From contig NZ_LT706987.1 of assembly GCF_900155655.1 (NCBI RefSeq), positions 525,976 to 589,975 on the forward strand: 64,000 nt of DNA, given 5' to 3'. This document shows, piece after piece, positions 25,281 to 34,070 of the stretch (its first letter is position 1; each line of letters begins with the position of its first letter). The translations under genes were made by a program, and so were the position numbers. The stretch comes from Prevotella ihumii. Its GTDB lineage: Bacteria > Bacteroidota > Bacteroidia > Bacteroidales > Bacteroidaceae. Under the pieces are notes generated by a model that saw only the letters and a program-made list of their open reading frames with translations, had not been told where the DNA came from and ran no database searches.

Positions 25281-26608
25281 AACCGAAGACCAAGATACAG
25301 ACAGAGGTGGCAAGACTTTCCGCCAACCTTCGCCCCATATCAGCGACACAAATAGATTGGGCATACCGCCACTGCGTTGAGCATATCGGCTACCGCACCA
25401 AGAAAGGGAACATCACCTGTTCCGACTGCGGTCACGAGTGGCACAGCGACAGCGGACTATGCGACACCCTTGAAGGCTGCACCTGCCCCAAATGCCATGC
25501 CGAACTCAAAGTGCAGGACACACGCAGACGCATCTACAAGGAAACGCAGAATTTCAGCGTGATAACCACCTGCAAAGGGTATCAGGTAATCCGCGTGGCG
25601 CAGGTCAGATGCGAGAGCAGGAAAGGCGAACCGATGCGTTTCTACTGCCACGAGGTCGTGCAGCGTTGGATTTCACCCGACGGCAAGGTTACGGACATGG
25701 CGTTGCTCCGTGGCTTCCTTTTCTGCTATTGCGATGTGTGGGCATTAGGCAGCGATATGGAGGTAAGACCGCACAACAGCCTATACGATGATGTGGTGGC
25801 AAGAAGCTGTGCATATCCAAAGATGAGGATATTGCCCCAACTCAGACGTAACGGCTTCAAGGGCGATTTCCACGGCATCTCCCCCGTGCGTCTTTTCAAA
25901 GCCTTGCTTTCAGACCCAAGAATTGAAACCCTTATGAAAGGCGGTGAGATTGAGGTCATGAAACACTTTCTTTTCAATACCCGTACTGCCGATGAATGTT
26001 GGGCATCATATCTGATTGCCAAGCGTCACAAGTATCAGATAGACAACCTCTCAATGTGGTGCGACTATCTGCGTATGCTCAAAAAACTCGGTCAAGACCT
26101 CCGTAACCCGAAGAACATCTGTCCCGAAGATTTCATGGCGGCACACGACAACGCAACCCGAAAAATTGAAGCCATACACGAGAAGGAAAGAGCCGCAGAG
26201 CAACGCCGTTGGGAGATTGAAAGGCGTGAGCGTGAGCAACAGCGACAACTCCAACGAAAGAAAGATGCGGAGGATTTCATCGCCAACAAATCCAAATTCT
26301 TCGGCTTGGTAATCACGGACGAGGAAATAATCGTCAAGGTGCTTGAAAGCATAGACGAGTATTACAACGAGGGCAAGACGCAGGGCATCTGCGTGTTTGG
26401 CAGTGGATACTACAAGAAAGCCGACACCCTCATACTATCGGCAAGGATTGGCGATGAGATTATTGAAACCGTAGAGGTGGACTTGCGAACCCTCGAAGTG
26501 GTGCAGTGCCACGGCAAGCACAACCAGGACACCGAATATCACGAGCGCATCATAGACCTTGTGAACAAGAACGCCAACCTTATCCGTGAGCGGATGAAAG
26601 CGGCATAG
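25277..26608 (+). CDS. PcfJ-like protein
   Basis: 443 aa. N-terminal zinc-ribbon-like cysteines (CSDCGHEWHSDSGLC ... CTCPKCHAEL, about residues 55-80), a central PcfJ-type domain, an Arg/Glu-rich coiled coil (about 295-335, EKERAAEQRRWEIERREREQ) and a C-terminal alpha/beta segment. PcfJ proteins are encoded on conjugative plasmids and transposons and have an unproven transfer-associated role. Coupled to the PcfK-like gene upstream. Confidence 0.8.
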   Translation: MKPKTKIQTEVARLSANLRPISATQIDWAYRHCVEHIGYRTKKGNITCSDCGHEWHSDSGLCDTLEGCTCPKCHAELKVQDTRRRIYKETQNFSVITTCKGYQVIRVAQVRCESRKGEPMRFYCHEVVQRWISPDGKVTDMALLRGFLFCYCDVWALGSDMEVRPHNSLYDDVVARSCAYPKMRILPQLRRNGFKGDFHGISPVRLFKALLSDPRIETLMKGGEIEVMKHFLFNTRTADECWASYLIAKRHKYQIDNLSMWCDYLRMLKKLGQDLRNPKNICPEDFMAAHDNATRKIEAIHEKERAAEQRRWEIERREREQQRQLQRKKDAEDFIANKSKFFGLVITDEEIIVKVLESIDEYYNEGKTQGICVFGSGYYKKADTLILSARIGDEIIETVEVDLRTLEVVQCHGKHNQDTEYHERIIDLVNKNANLIRERMKAA

Positions 26609-26632
26609 CATAACCCCTAAAACAACATTGAT

Positions 26633-26890
26633 ATGGAAGTAAGAATTGAAAGTATGATTTGTGTGTGGGATGATGCAATCCCCACGATGTTCCTTGAATT
26701 TGTGAACCTCCTCACTCTCACAACGAGTGAGGGGGAATTGAGAAAGAGCGTAAAGGAGTTTGCCGAGAAGCACGAACTTGACAAGTTTTTCCTTTACGGC
26801 TTCGGCTCACACCATTTCTACCTGCACCAACGCTACACAAGCAACCCCGAAATGGTGATGAAGAACAGAGTTCTGTCAGTACATTTTTAA
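26633..26890 (+). CDS. Hypothetical small protein, accessory operon
   Basis: 85 aa (MEVRIESMICVWDDAIPTMF ... LYGFGSHHFYLHQRYTSNPE). Acidic, soluble, with a histidine pair. Preceded by an A-rich leader (AAAACAACATTGATATG). No family recognised. Same strand and close spacing (24 nt upstream, 19 nt downstream) support a real operon member. Confidence 0.6.
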   Translation: MEVRIESMICVWDDAIPTMFLEFVNLLTLTTSEGELRKSVKEFAEKHELDKFFLYGFGSHHFYLHQRYTSNPEMVMKNRVLSVHF

Positions 26891-26909
26891 CCATCTAAAA
26901 AGCAACATT

Positions 26910-27143
26910 ATGACAACACGAATGACCATCAACGGAGTAAGCACCTGCGCGGAAGCAGGTACGGAGAAATACGAGCGTTTCCAATCGGGTATCGGAAGAC
27001 GCAGGCGGACACTTGTGCAGTACGACTACCGCCACCCCATAGACAGAGAATTGTTCTCTTGTGTCAAACCCACGTTGGACGAGTGCCGAGCCGCACGGGA
27101 CAAGTGGCTGAACGCAAAGAAGGGAAAGGAGGACAGACTATGA
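26910..27143 (+). CDS. DUF3873-like small protein
   Basis: 77 aa beginning MTTRMTINGVSTCAEAGTEK and containing YERFQ...RRRTLVQYDYR, which I recognise as the DUF3873 type found in Bacteroidales conjugative transposons. Basic overall, possibly nucleic-acid binding, but no function is known. Its TGA stop overlaps the next ATG (TATGA). Confidence 0.72.
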   Translation: MTTRMTINGVSTCAEAGTEKYERFQSGIGRRRRTLVQYDYRHPIDRELFSCVKPTLDECRAARDKWLNAKKGKEDRL

Positions 27144-27385
27144 ACACGACCTATCAAACGCTGATAGTCAAGTTCAGCGAACCTATCACGGCATTGGACG
27201 GTATCTTTGACGATACCGGAGCGTGGGGAACGGACACCCTCAAGGGGTGGATAGATGATTACGAAAGCACACGTTTCACCGCCACCGACAGCCATACGGC
27301 AGTCATCACGAGCGAGTACAATATGGAATGTGTGAAAGAGTGGCTACAACGGCAGACCCCCATTTCCGAAATGCGAGAATTTTGA
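27140..27385 (+). CDS. Hypothetical small acidic protein
   Basis: 81 aa starting MNTTYQTLIVKFSEPITALD at ATG 27140, which overlaps the preceding stop, the reason for preferring it over the longer frame. Contains DDTGAWGTDTLKGWIDDYES. Acidic and soluble; no family recognised. Coupled to the DUF3873 gene. Confidence 0.62.
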   Translation: MNTTYQTLIVKFSEPITALDGIFDDTGAWGTDTLKGWIDDYESTRFTATDSHTAVITSEYNMECVKEWLQRQTPISEMREF

Positions 27386-27438
27386 ACGGGATGGCGGTGT
27401 CCGCACCGCCAATACTTAAAACCCTAAAAACAAAAGAT

Positions 27439-27747
27439 ATGATAGCCAAGACGATATTACAGCAGATAGGCGGAAAACGCTTCACCGCCATGACAGGTAG
27501 CCGTGATTTCATAGATATGGGCAACGGCTTACGGATGAGCCTTGCAAGGAACAAAACAAGTGCCAACCGCCTTGACATCATCTATGACGAAGGGGCAGAC
27601 CTCTACAATATGCGCTTCTACCGCAGGACGTTCAGCAAAAAGACCTTTGAGTGCAAGACAAAGGACATTGCCGTACACGAGGGTATCTATTTTGATATGC
27701 TGGAGGAAATGTTCACGATGGTGACGGGACTTTACACACGCTTTTGA
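27439..27747 (+). CDS. Hypothetical accessory protein, end of operon
   Basis: 102 aa starting MIAKTILQQIGGKRFTAMTG at ATG 27439 after an A-rich leader (ACAAAAGATATG). The compact alpha/beta sequence (NRLDIIYDEGADLYNMRFYR ... IYFDMLEEMFTMVTGLYTRF) is a type I have seen in Bacteroidales mobile elements without assigned function. It is followed at once by an intrinsic terminator, so it closes the operon. Confidence 0.65.
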   Translation: MIAKTILQQIGGKRFTAMTGSRDFIDMGNGLRMSLARNKTSANRLDIIYDEGADLYNMRFYRRTFSKKTFECKTKDIAVHEGIYFDMLEEMFTMVTGLYTRF

Positions 27748-27753
27748 GTGGCG

Positions 27754-27781
27754 GGGCGGCGAGAGCCGCCCTACTTTCTTT
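27754..27781 (+). terminator. Terminator of the accessory operon
   Basis: Seven-bp GC stem GGGCGGC (27754-27760) with GCCGCCC (27765-27771), closed by a GAGA (GNRA) tetraloop and followed by TACTTTCTTT. Just 7 nt after the last accessory stop. Confidence 0.75.
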
Positions 27782-28178
27782 CAGTGAGCATGATGGCGGA
27801 CAAAGAAAGTAGCAAAGAAACCTTTGTCCAATCTGCGATAACTAAAAAATCCGCAAGTAAAACTTGCGGAGGCTATATATTGGGTCGTTATTTTTTGGTG
27901 GAGGGGAATGATAATCTCGAACCGTTGAACTACACATTTCTGCTTCGTCTCCATTTCCCCCAACGATTTGATACGTTCAATCATTTTTGTTGTTCCTTTC
28001 TGAATTTTCCTAAATACTTTCTTCATAATTTCGCTATACTTTTTATGGTTAATAACTATGTTTTGTATTGCTCTCACAACACTTACAACTTGAAGTGTTA
28101 TTTGGAAACCGATAGGCAAAAATGGCTCAACGATGTCAATTAACGAGAAAATCCTACGATAATCTATCAAGTGATAGA
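27782..28178. other. AT-rich gap between convergent operons
   Basis: About 400 bases between the accessory operon and the module B tra operon. Frames exist on both strands but lack recognisable start context. The minus-strand frame contains a plausible-looking stretch (KKYSEIMKKVFRKIQKGTTK) that I could not assign, so a decayed small gene is possible. A hairpin CCGCAAG/CTTGCGG with TAAAA loop lies at 27851-27869. Confidence 0.35.
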
Positions 28179-28217
28179 GCAAAAGACGTGCCAAGTTAAA
28201 TATGGCACGTCTTTTGC
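28179..28217 (-). terminator. Terminator of the module B tra operon
   Basis: Perfect 15-bp stem GCAAAAGACGTGCCA (28179-28193) with TGGCACGTCTTTTGC (28203-28217), 9-nt loop, 17 nt beyond the lysozyme stop on the minus strand. The T-rich arm supports termination of leftward transcription; it could also stop rightward read-through. Confidence 0.75.
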
Positions 28218-28234
28218 CAGTTTTGTCAGTCCTT

Positions 28235-28762
28235 TTATGGGATATACAACAGCGCAAACTCCGCCTTTCTCCGTTTGAGCAGCATGGCGTGGCGTTTTCC
28301 TTTGTAGTTGCAGAAGGCTATATACTCACGGTAGATGTTCCTGTCACCAGCTTCCAGCTTCTTGATTAAGGTGCTTTTGGGGATTGTTTTGCTGCCTAAC
28401 AGCTTCGCCGGTCCCACATTGTAAGCTAACGTGCCAAGCAAAATCGAATCAACCCCGAATTTACGGAACATGGCGACAAATTTGCGCAGGTCTTTCCGCA
28501 AAAGTTCATCCGCATCCCGTTTTGTCATGGTTCGTGCCGAATACTTCTCGTTTGGCAAAAGTTTGTGACCCCAACCGACGTATGGGTAGTGTTTTTCTGA
28601 GTGCCAGCCTTCAAAGTAGCGGCAGCATAAAAAAGCACGTTCCATAAGCGGCAGTCGGTAGATTGCCGCCTGCCCGTCCGTTCCCTCTTGGCGGCTGATC
28701 TGCGCGGACACAGAACAGACCGTCAGAAGTGAACAGAGCATTGTCATGAATACACGCATCAT
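28235..28762 (-). CDS. Conjugation lysozyme (GH24-like muramidase)
   Basis: 175 aa with a signal peptide (MRVFMTMLCSLLTVCSVSAQ). The T4-lysozyme-like core has the candidate catalytic Glu in RYFEGWHSEKHYPYVGWGHK and the conserved LLGTLAYNVGPAKL helix. It should locally open peptidoglycan for the mating channel, a VirB1-like job. ATG 28762 overlaps the traQ stop (ATGA), so it is the last gene of the tra operon. Module A has no equivalent. Confidence 0.85.
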   Translation of the reverse strand: MMRVFMTMLCSLLTVCSVSAQISRQEGTDGQAAIYRLPLMERAFLCCRYFEGWHSEKHYPYVGWGHKLLPNEKYSARTMTKRDADELLRKDLRKFVAMFRKFGVDSILLGTLAYNVGPAKLLGSKTIPKSTLIKKLEAGDRNIYREYIAFCNYKGKRHAMLLKRRKAEFALLYIP

Positions 28763-29262
28763 TTCAACAAGGGGCTGAAGTTGCCGATGGGAACGATGGT
28801 AAGATCGTCGTCCTTTACATTCCTGTTGTTGAAGTCAAATTCCAGTTCGTAGGAGTTGCTAAAGTTATCCTCCACCACCACGATGAAATTATGCGCCTCA
28901 TCACCCGCCGCCGTGTAGTACAGGCGGAATTTTTCGTTCTCCAGCAGGTAGCGGTCGTTAGGCAGGAAGGTGATGCCGTTATCCATTTTGAGCGAGCCTT
29001 CCCCCTCGAACTGGAAATAGCGGATGGTATAGAGCGTACCCGAAAAGTCGCCCTCCTTTTTCAGTTCACAGCGGATTTCCACTGTCTGCCCCTTTACTAC
29101 CTTGTTCGGCACGGGCATGACCTCCACCGTGAAGGGATAGGACTGCTGGATGTCCATGTCATCGTCACATGACACGAGGGTGAATGACATGGCGGCTATC
29201 AGGCATAACGCCACTGCCTTGAATATTGATGTTCTCTTGTTTCTGTTGTTCAGTATGTTCAT
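28759..29262 (-). CDS. traQ: TraQ, DUF3872 lipoprotein
   Basis: 167 aa. Start at ATG 29262 gives a lipoprotein signal peptide with lipobox FTLVSC followed by DDD. The body is beta-rich (PFTVEVMPVPNKVVKGQTVE), an immunoglobulin-like fold by look, as in DUF3872 TraQ proteins. The start overlaps the traP stop by 4 nt. The aspartates after the lipidated Cys may favour surface or outer-membrane placement, but this is inference. Confidence 0.85.
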   Translation of the reverse strand: MNILNNRNKRTSIFKAVALCLIAAMSFTLVSCDDDMDIQQSYPFTVEVMPVPNKVVKGQTVEIRCELKKEGDFSGTLYTIRYFQFEGEGSLKMDNGITFLPNDRYLLENEKFRLYYTAAGDEAHNFIVVVEDNFSNSYELEFDFNNRNVKDDDLTIVPIGNFSPLLK

Positions 29263-30161
29263 TGTTCTTCGATTTTTAGATGGTTGTTTTTCTGTTTTTT
29301 CGTTGTCAGTTGCAGGTACTCGTTCAAGTCCTTGCAACCGTCATAGAGGGAGGAACGGTCGGTGACACGTTCCCCGTATCGCATGGTAAGTGCGGCAAGC
29401 GTCCGCCGTCCGGCTTCGTCACGGTCGAGGAAGCAGCCGATGCGCCCGTATCCGTCCAGCAATCCCGCCGCCTTCTCCACGTTGGCGACTGAGTTCAGCA
29501 CAAGACAGTCAGCGTTACCGGTTACACCAAGCGTCACGGCAGAGAGAAAGTCCATGAAGCCCTCGAACACGAGGCACTCGTCAGCCGGGATGTCATTCGC
29601 CTTTACCAGTGATACAGACTTCGGAGGTATGCAACCCTTGAAATATCGGCTTCTGACTTCATAGCCACCTGCCATGTTCGGAAAGCCAACGGCAAAATAC
29701 CGTTTCCCACGCACACCGTAGTTCAAGCGGCAGCAGTGACGGGATGCGATGGCGTAAGGGATGCCCCGTTCCTCTAAATACTCCGTCAGCAGTGAGCGGA
29801 GCAGCGGAGCGACCTCCACATCCTCAAAAACGGATTCGGTCGGCTTCGAGAGATAGACGGGCTTTTCCCATCCGGCAACCGTCATATTGGCGGCTTCCGC
29901 TATGAACTTCGCTTGCTTCATGAAGTCATCGCTTTGCAGAAACTCCCCGGCAAGCGTGAAGATGTCGCCGCCCTTGCCCAAACCGAAGTCGTACCAGAGC
30001 TGTTTCGCCACGTTCACACGGAAAGAGGATGTGCGCTCGCCCCTGTACGGGGCAAGATACCACAGCTCGTTACCGCTCCTTCTGACAGGCTCATGCCCCA
30101 GCCGTGCGAGAAAATCCGCAAGCGGCATCCTTCTGACAGCATCTATTTCCGTCCTTTCCAT
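29259..30161 (-). CDS. traP: TraP, TOPRIM-type DNA primase
   Basis: 300 aa. ATG 30161 (MERTEIDAVRRMPLADFLAR) was chosen; the upstream frame runs back into traO. The N-terminal part resembles the DnaG zinc-finger fold (GNELWYLAPYRGERTSSFRV, YDFGLGKGGDIFTL) but the CHC2 cysteines are absent. The TOPRIM part carries the acidic motifs in CLVFEGFMDFLSA and GCFLDRDEAGRRT. It probably primes complementary-strand synthesis in the recipient. Module A lacks it. Confidence 0.85.
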   Translation of the reverse strand: MERTEIDAVRRMPLADFLARLGHEPVRRSGNELWYLAPYRGERTSSFRVNVAKQLWYDFGLGKGGDIFTLAGEFLQSDDFMKQAKFIAEAANMTVAGWEKPVYLSKPTESVFEDVEVAPLLRSLLTEYLEERGIPYAIASRHCCRLNYGVRGKRYFAVGFPNMAGGYEVRSRYFKGCIPPKSVSLVKANDIPADECLVFEGFMDFLSAVTLGVTGNADCLVLNSVANVEKAAGLLDGYGRIGCFLDRDEAGRRTLAALTMRYGERVTDRSSLYDGCKDLNEYLQLTTKKQKNNHLKIEEQ

Positions 30162-30168
30162 GCCCGTG

Positions 30169-30744
30169 TCAGTTGATGATGAACTTGATACCGACCCCGA
30201 ACTGCGTGTGGAACTTCCGTGTGTCGCCACCACAAAGGCAACGCTCCCGCAGGTTGGCAAGCAGGGCGATACGGTCTGCCACGTAACACTCCACATCGAG
30301 CGTCAGCGCACCGCCGTAGATGAAGGCGTCCCGGTCGTGCAGCGTGGAGCCGTCATGCAGCACCTTCTTCCCCCAATTTACCGCCTCATATCCGGCGAGA
30401 GCCGAAGCCCCGGCATAGACGAAAACAATCTTTCGGGCGTCCGACAGTATCTTGAAGTAATAGCCGCCCTCCGCCGTGAACTGCGCCACGGGTATCTTGG
30501 TGTCCTTGTAGGGATTGTTCTTCAACAGGTATTCGCCACCGAACACCCACTTGTTCCCCTTCTTCGTGTAGGTGGAGAGAGCCGCCCCGAAGCTGTACCC
30601 GCCGTCCTTGCCGCCGAGATTGAAGCCGTCCGCCATGTCCGCCCTCACCTCGATGCCCTGCATCTTCGGCAGACACCGCTGGGCGTGCGCCTGCCCTGTA
30701 AAAAGGGCAAGCGACGCGATGATTATTGCGATGTACTTTCTCAT
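30169..30744 (-). CDS. traO: TraO, secreted outer-membrane transfer protein
   Basis: 191 aa with signal peptide (MRKYIAIIIASLALFTGQAH) and a Gly/Tyr-rich, alternating beta-strand body (KDGGYSFGAALSTYTKKGNK, FGGEYLLKN, QFGVGIKFIIN) typical of small outer-membrane beta-barrels. It ends 8 nt before traP and starts 3 nt after traN. Probably the outer-membrane part of the mating channel. Confidence 0.85.
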   Translation of the reverse strand: MRKYIAIIIASLALFTGQAHAQRCLPKMQGIEVRADMADGFNLGGKDGGYSFGAALSTYTKKGNKWVFGGEYLLKNNPYKDTKIPVAQFTAEGGYYFKILSDARKIVFVYAGASALAGYEAVNWGKKVLHDGSTLHDRDAFIYGGALTLDVECYVADRIALLANLRERCLCGGDTRKFHTQFGVGIKFIIN

Positions 30745-30746
30745 GG

Positions 30747-31733
30747 TCAGCGTACTTGAAGTTCGTTGATGGTACCCGCGCGTACCAAATCCTCGTTCTC
30801 AATCACGAAGGACTGGTGACGGCCGCCGTTCTTCTCGTTCAATTCCACCACGAGGCACTTGTCATCGGGGATGGTGAACTTCGCCATCGTGAAGACCGTG
30901 CGCTCGCTCTTTTTGCCCGGCACGAGGGTGGCGTAGTTCTGCGCGCGGAGCGGCAGAATAATCTGCTCCTGCACGGCAGTACGCTTCGCAACCTTCTTGT
31001 CCACGATTTTCCAAGTGATGTAGTCCACATCGAAAGGCACGTTGCTCTGGTTCTTTATCTCCGTGTGGAAATAAAGCAAGCCGTTGTGCGTGTAGATGCC
31101 TTTCAACAGGTATTGGATGCCGAAACGCTTGCAGCCGATATGCTTCACCTCGCGCTTGTTCTGTTTGTGGATGGACTTCATGATAAGGCGCACCAGCATC
31201 GGGCTTTCGCTGCCCAGCTCTTTCAGATAGATTTCCTGCGCGTTGTTCGGGCGGTTCACCGTGCTGCCGTCATGGATGAAGTCGCACATCTCCACGTTGA
31301 GCAACAGCGGTTCGGCGGCGTACTTCACGTTGAAGGTGTAGAAACTGCCGTCCTCCGTGATGACGGACATATTCGTTTCGTTGGGAAAATTCCTTACGGT
31401 AGCCTTCACACGGATGATGTTCTCCGCTCCGTCGGCTTTCCCGGCAATCAGGTCGGGCGAGCCTAAATCGACATAGCGCACCTCCGCCGGAAAAATGACG
31501 TGGACGGTCTTGTCGTAGGTCACTTCCAGACCGTGCGGCGGTATCATGCGGTCGAAGGTCAGCTTGCGTGACAGCCCGTGATATAGGTCGCCGTCCGCCT
31601 CCTTCTGCGGATAGACCTCCTTCGTCAAGGTCGGTTGTTCACTTCCGTTGGTCGTTTCAACGGTTACATTCTCCTGCGCGTTGGCAGTTATGATGCCCAT
31701 AGCGAGGGCAAACATGATGATTACTTTTCTCAT
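30747..31733 (-). CDS. traN: TraN, VirB9-like transfer protein (module B)
   Basis: 328 aa, signal peptide MRKVIIMFALAMGIITANAQ, conserved block VHVIFPAEVRYVDLGSPDLI shared with module A TraN. Periplasmic, expected to join TraM and TraO. Upstream of its start (31734-31752) lies a copy of the CCACTAAAATCC...AAAGTA leader motif also seen before traI, mobA and the DUF1896 gene. Confidence 0.9.
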   Translation of the reverse strand: MRKVIIMFALAMGIITANAQENVTVETTNGSEQPTLTKEVYPQKEADGDLYHGLSRKLTFDRMIPPHGLEVTYDKTVHVIFPAEVRYVDLGSPDLIAGKADGAENIIRVKATVRNFPNETNMSVITEDGSFYTFNVKYAAEPLLLNVEMCDFIHDGSTVNRPNNAQEIYLKELGSESPMLVRLIMKSIHKQNKREVKHIGCKRFGIQYLLKGIYTHNGLLYFHTEIKNQSNVPFDVDYITWKIVDKKVAKRTAVQEQIILPLRAQNYATLVPGKKSERTVFTMAKFTIPDDKCLVVELNEKNGGRHQSFVIENEDLVRAGTINELQVR

Positions 31734-31767
31734 TACTTTTGGATTTTAGTGGTAATTTTTATTGTTT

Positions 31768-33120
31768 TCAATATTTTTCTTGGTAAAGCATGACCCTGTA
31801 CCCGGCTTTCAGATGCACCTTGACGGTTCGCATCTTTTTGGCGATGTACTGGCTCGTGCCTTGTATCAGCCCCTTGCCCAAGTCGGAGGCGAGCTGCGCC
31901 CCGGCATTGGTGGAGATGTTGATGCTGCTTCCCAGCGAGCCGCCCATGTTGGCGGCGACCTCCCGGACGGCGTTCATCTCCATCGAGTTCGGGATGAAGA
32001 TGCCGGGCTGTCCGTCCGTGTCATAGACCGCAAGCTCCACGGGGATAATCGTGCCGTCGTATTCCAGCGAGGTAATCTCGATGTCGAGCCGCTCACCCTG
32101 TATCTTGCCCGTGCCGACCACCACCGCACCCCGGGGTATTGTCCTGCCTGCCACCGCCATAGGCTCCAGCAGGCGCAGCCTTACCGTCTGCCCGTCCGTC
32201 ACGCTCTGCGCCCCATGCACGCACGCCGGTATGGTGTTCCTGTCCAATACCTCCGCCGTGCCGACAGCCGTGTTGAAACCCCGGTTGCGTTCCTGCGATA
32301 AGGCGGCGACAAACTCCGCGTTACTCATAGGCTGTGAGAGTGAAGAAACTACTTGATGCTCCACCTGTCTGATAGGCATTGCCTTGTTCTTCTTCCCTTT
32401 CTGCACGGTAGTTGGCTCTGCCCTCTGTTCCGCCGATGGCTGTCCTCCGTTCTGACCGCCCATGTACTTTGCCGCCAGCTCGTAGGACTTCTCCATAAGA
32501 GCCACCTGCTCGTCCATAGAGGAAGCCTTGCCCCTCTCGCTTTCCAGTTCCGACTCCAGCGATGCGATGCGCTCCAACAATTCGTCCATCTCCGCATTGT
32601 CGTTTTTCGGCTGGTCGTAGAAGTTTCCGAGCGTGGCGTTCAGGTCACGGTAGGCGGCTGCGGAGGACTGGATGGTCTGCGGCGTGGCTGGCTTTGCCCT
32701 TTCTTCCTTGCCGCCCGGATTGGCGAGGTCGAAGTCCACTCCGTTCTCCGTTCCCGCTATCTCGCGGTCGAACATGTCGCCCAGCTGCCCGATGGCACGG
32801 TTGCGGCTCTCCTGACGCTCTTCCATCTCCCCATGCTCGTAGGCTTTCAGCTTGTCGCCGATAATCTGCCGGTTCGCCTTGTCAGCGTCGGGCATCTCGG
32901 TGTTGTATCCGTCCGTTCCCGGCGGTTGCTCCTTGCCGGAGGACGGGGCGAATATCAGCCACATCGCCCCGATGAACACCAACACCATAGCGGGCAGCAC
33001 GATCATCTTCTGCCGTTTCAGCCGTTGCGCCTCTGTCAGCGGTTCGCGCTCCTTTTTCGGTTTCCCCGTTTCGGGAGCAGCTTTGTTCTCTTTCGTCGGT
33101 TCATTCTTTGTCTGTTCCAT
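31768..33120 (-). CDS. traM: TraM, VirB10-like transfer protein (module B)
   Basis: 450 aa. Lys/Glu-rich cytoplasmic N-terminus, transmembrane helix (about 41-60, IVLPAMVLVFIGAMWLIFAP), long linker with a coiled coil (about 170-210, EMDELLERIASLESELESER), and a conserved C-terminal domain (YDGTIIPVELAVYDTDGQPG). About 30 residues longer than the module A version, mostly in the linker. Overlaps traL by 20 nt. Confidence 0.9.
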   Translation of the reverse strand: MEQTKNEPTKENKAAPETGKPKKEREPLTEAQRLKRQKMIVLPAMVLVFIGAMWLIFAPSSGKEQPPGTDGYNTEMPDADKANRQIIGDKLKAYEHGEMEERQESRNRAIGQLGDMFDREIAGTENGVDFDLANPGGKEERAKPATPQTIQSSAAAYRDLNATLGNFYDQPKNDNAEMDELLERIASLESELESERGKASSMDEQVALMEKSYELAAKYMGGQNGGQPSAEQRAEPTTVQKGKKNKAMPIRQVEHQVVSSLSQPMSNAEFVAALSQERNRGFNTAVGTAEVLDRNTIPACVHGAQSVTDGQTVRLRLLEPMAVAGRTIPRGAVVVGTGKIQGERLDIEITSLEYDGTIIPVELAVYDTDGQPGIFIPNSMEMNAVREVAANMGGSLGSSINISTNAGAQLASDLGKGLIQGTSQYIAKKMRTVKVHLKAGYRVMLYQEKY

Positions 33121-33409
33121 ATAAATAAGGTGTTAAGTGATTGCCTGTTTCCGCCGGGGTCGGCAGTTCCACCCGTCCGGCGTGTCCCGTTTCCATATGT
33201 GAGCCGTCGTTCCTGCCGATGTCATAGACGGCTCTGCCGAAGGTGTAAAGGGCAAGCACCGCGAAGGCGGCGAACATCCCCAGCACGATGCGGCGGCGTG
33301 TTTCCGGCGGCAAGCCGTCCAGATACCCTTTGAGACTTGCCGCCAAGCGTTTCCGTTTGTCGTGGAGTTTCCAATACATGCCCCACATTGATTTTCTGAT
33401 ACTTTTCAT
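33101..33409 (-). CDS. traL: TraL, DUF3989 small membrane protein (module B)
   Basis: 102 aa: basic start, LDGLPPETRRRIVLGMFAAF leading into a single transmembrane helix (about 42-60), then a short periplasmic tail with HMETGHAGRVELPTPAETGN. Lies between traK and traM as in module A, starting 6 nt after traK. Confidence 0.85.
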   Translation of the reverse strand: MKSIRKSMWGMYWKLHDKRKRLAASLKGYLDGLPPETRRRIVLGMFAAFAVLALYTFGRAVYDIGRNDGSHMETGHAGRVELPTPAETGNHLTPYLYGTDKE

Positions 33410-33415
33410 GTCCTG

Positions 33416-34039
33416 TTACCGTTTGATAGTCTGTAAATCCTTGTTCTCAATGATGGTGAAACCCTCGATGGTAAAACCGTTCGGGTTGTCATCCGACCGC
33501 GATGCGTTCAGCAGGCGGCAGGTGGTCACGAGGCTGCGCTCGGTGACGTTGCTCTGCCGGATGATTTTCTGTGTGGCGTAGGTCACGGCACGGTAGGGAT
33601 AGGCGTTGAAGTCGCACACCACGCTGTCCACCTTCAGCACTTGGTTGATGTTCCCGGCGATGATGCGGTTGTAGTACCCCTTCTCCGCGAAGTCCGAATA
33701 ATAGTGGTACACGCTCTTGTCCGCCAGCAGCAAGGCACGTTTCACGTTGTGTTCAATCGCGCTTTTTTCAGGTGATAGCGTGAAGAACATCTCGTGGAAA
33801 CGGCGCACATGTTCCCGTGCCTCCGCCGGGCGGTTCTGCGACAAATCCTGAGACAAGGCGAGCATCAGGCTCTTGCCGTTGTCCAGCACATAGATTTTCT
33901 CCCGTTGCTTCTCTGCGAAACGGTAGGAGTTCCACACGCTCCACACCGTCACCACGGCGCACAGCGAGAGGAAGACGATACCGAACAGGCGTATCTGCCT
34001 GAACGACGATTCGATGTTTCTAAGTGATTTGAATTCCAT
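33416..34039 (-). CDS. traK: TraK, VirB8-like protein (module B)
   Basis: 207 aa, same length and plan as module A: MEFKSLRNIESSFRQIRLFG, one transmembrane helix (about 20-42), periplasmic domain, ending DLQTIKR. Likely nucleates assembly of the inner-membrane complex. Starts 31 nt after traJ. Confidence 0.9.
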   Translation of the reverse strand: MEFKSLRNIESSFRQIRLFGIVFLSLCAVVTVWSVWNSYRFAEKQREKIYVLDNGKSLMLALSQDLSQNRPAEAREHVRRFHEMFFTLSPEKSAIEHNVKRALLLADKSVYHYYSDFAEKGYYNRIIAGNINQVLKVDSVVCDFNAYPYRAVTYATQKIIRQSNVTERSLVTTCRLLNASRSDDNPNGFTIEGFTIIENKDLQTIKR

Positions 34040-34070
34040 TTATATTTTCCAATTTATGATTGCACATTGA

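Noticed and set aside
27781..28257. 158-aa minus-strand frame after the tra operon
   Set aside because: It runs through the terminator hairpin and the lysozyme end, has no usable start context and no recognised domain.
32353..33333. 326-aa plus-strand frame opposite traM
   Set aside because: Antisense to traM and traL, low-complexity composition, no start context.
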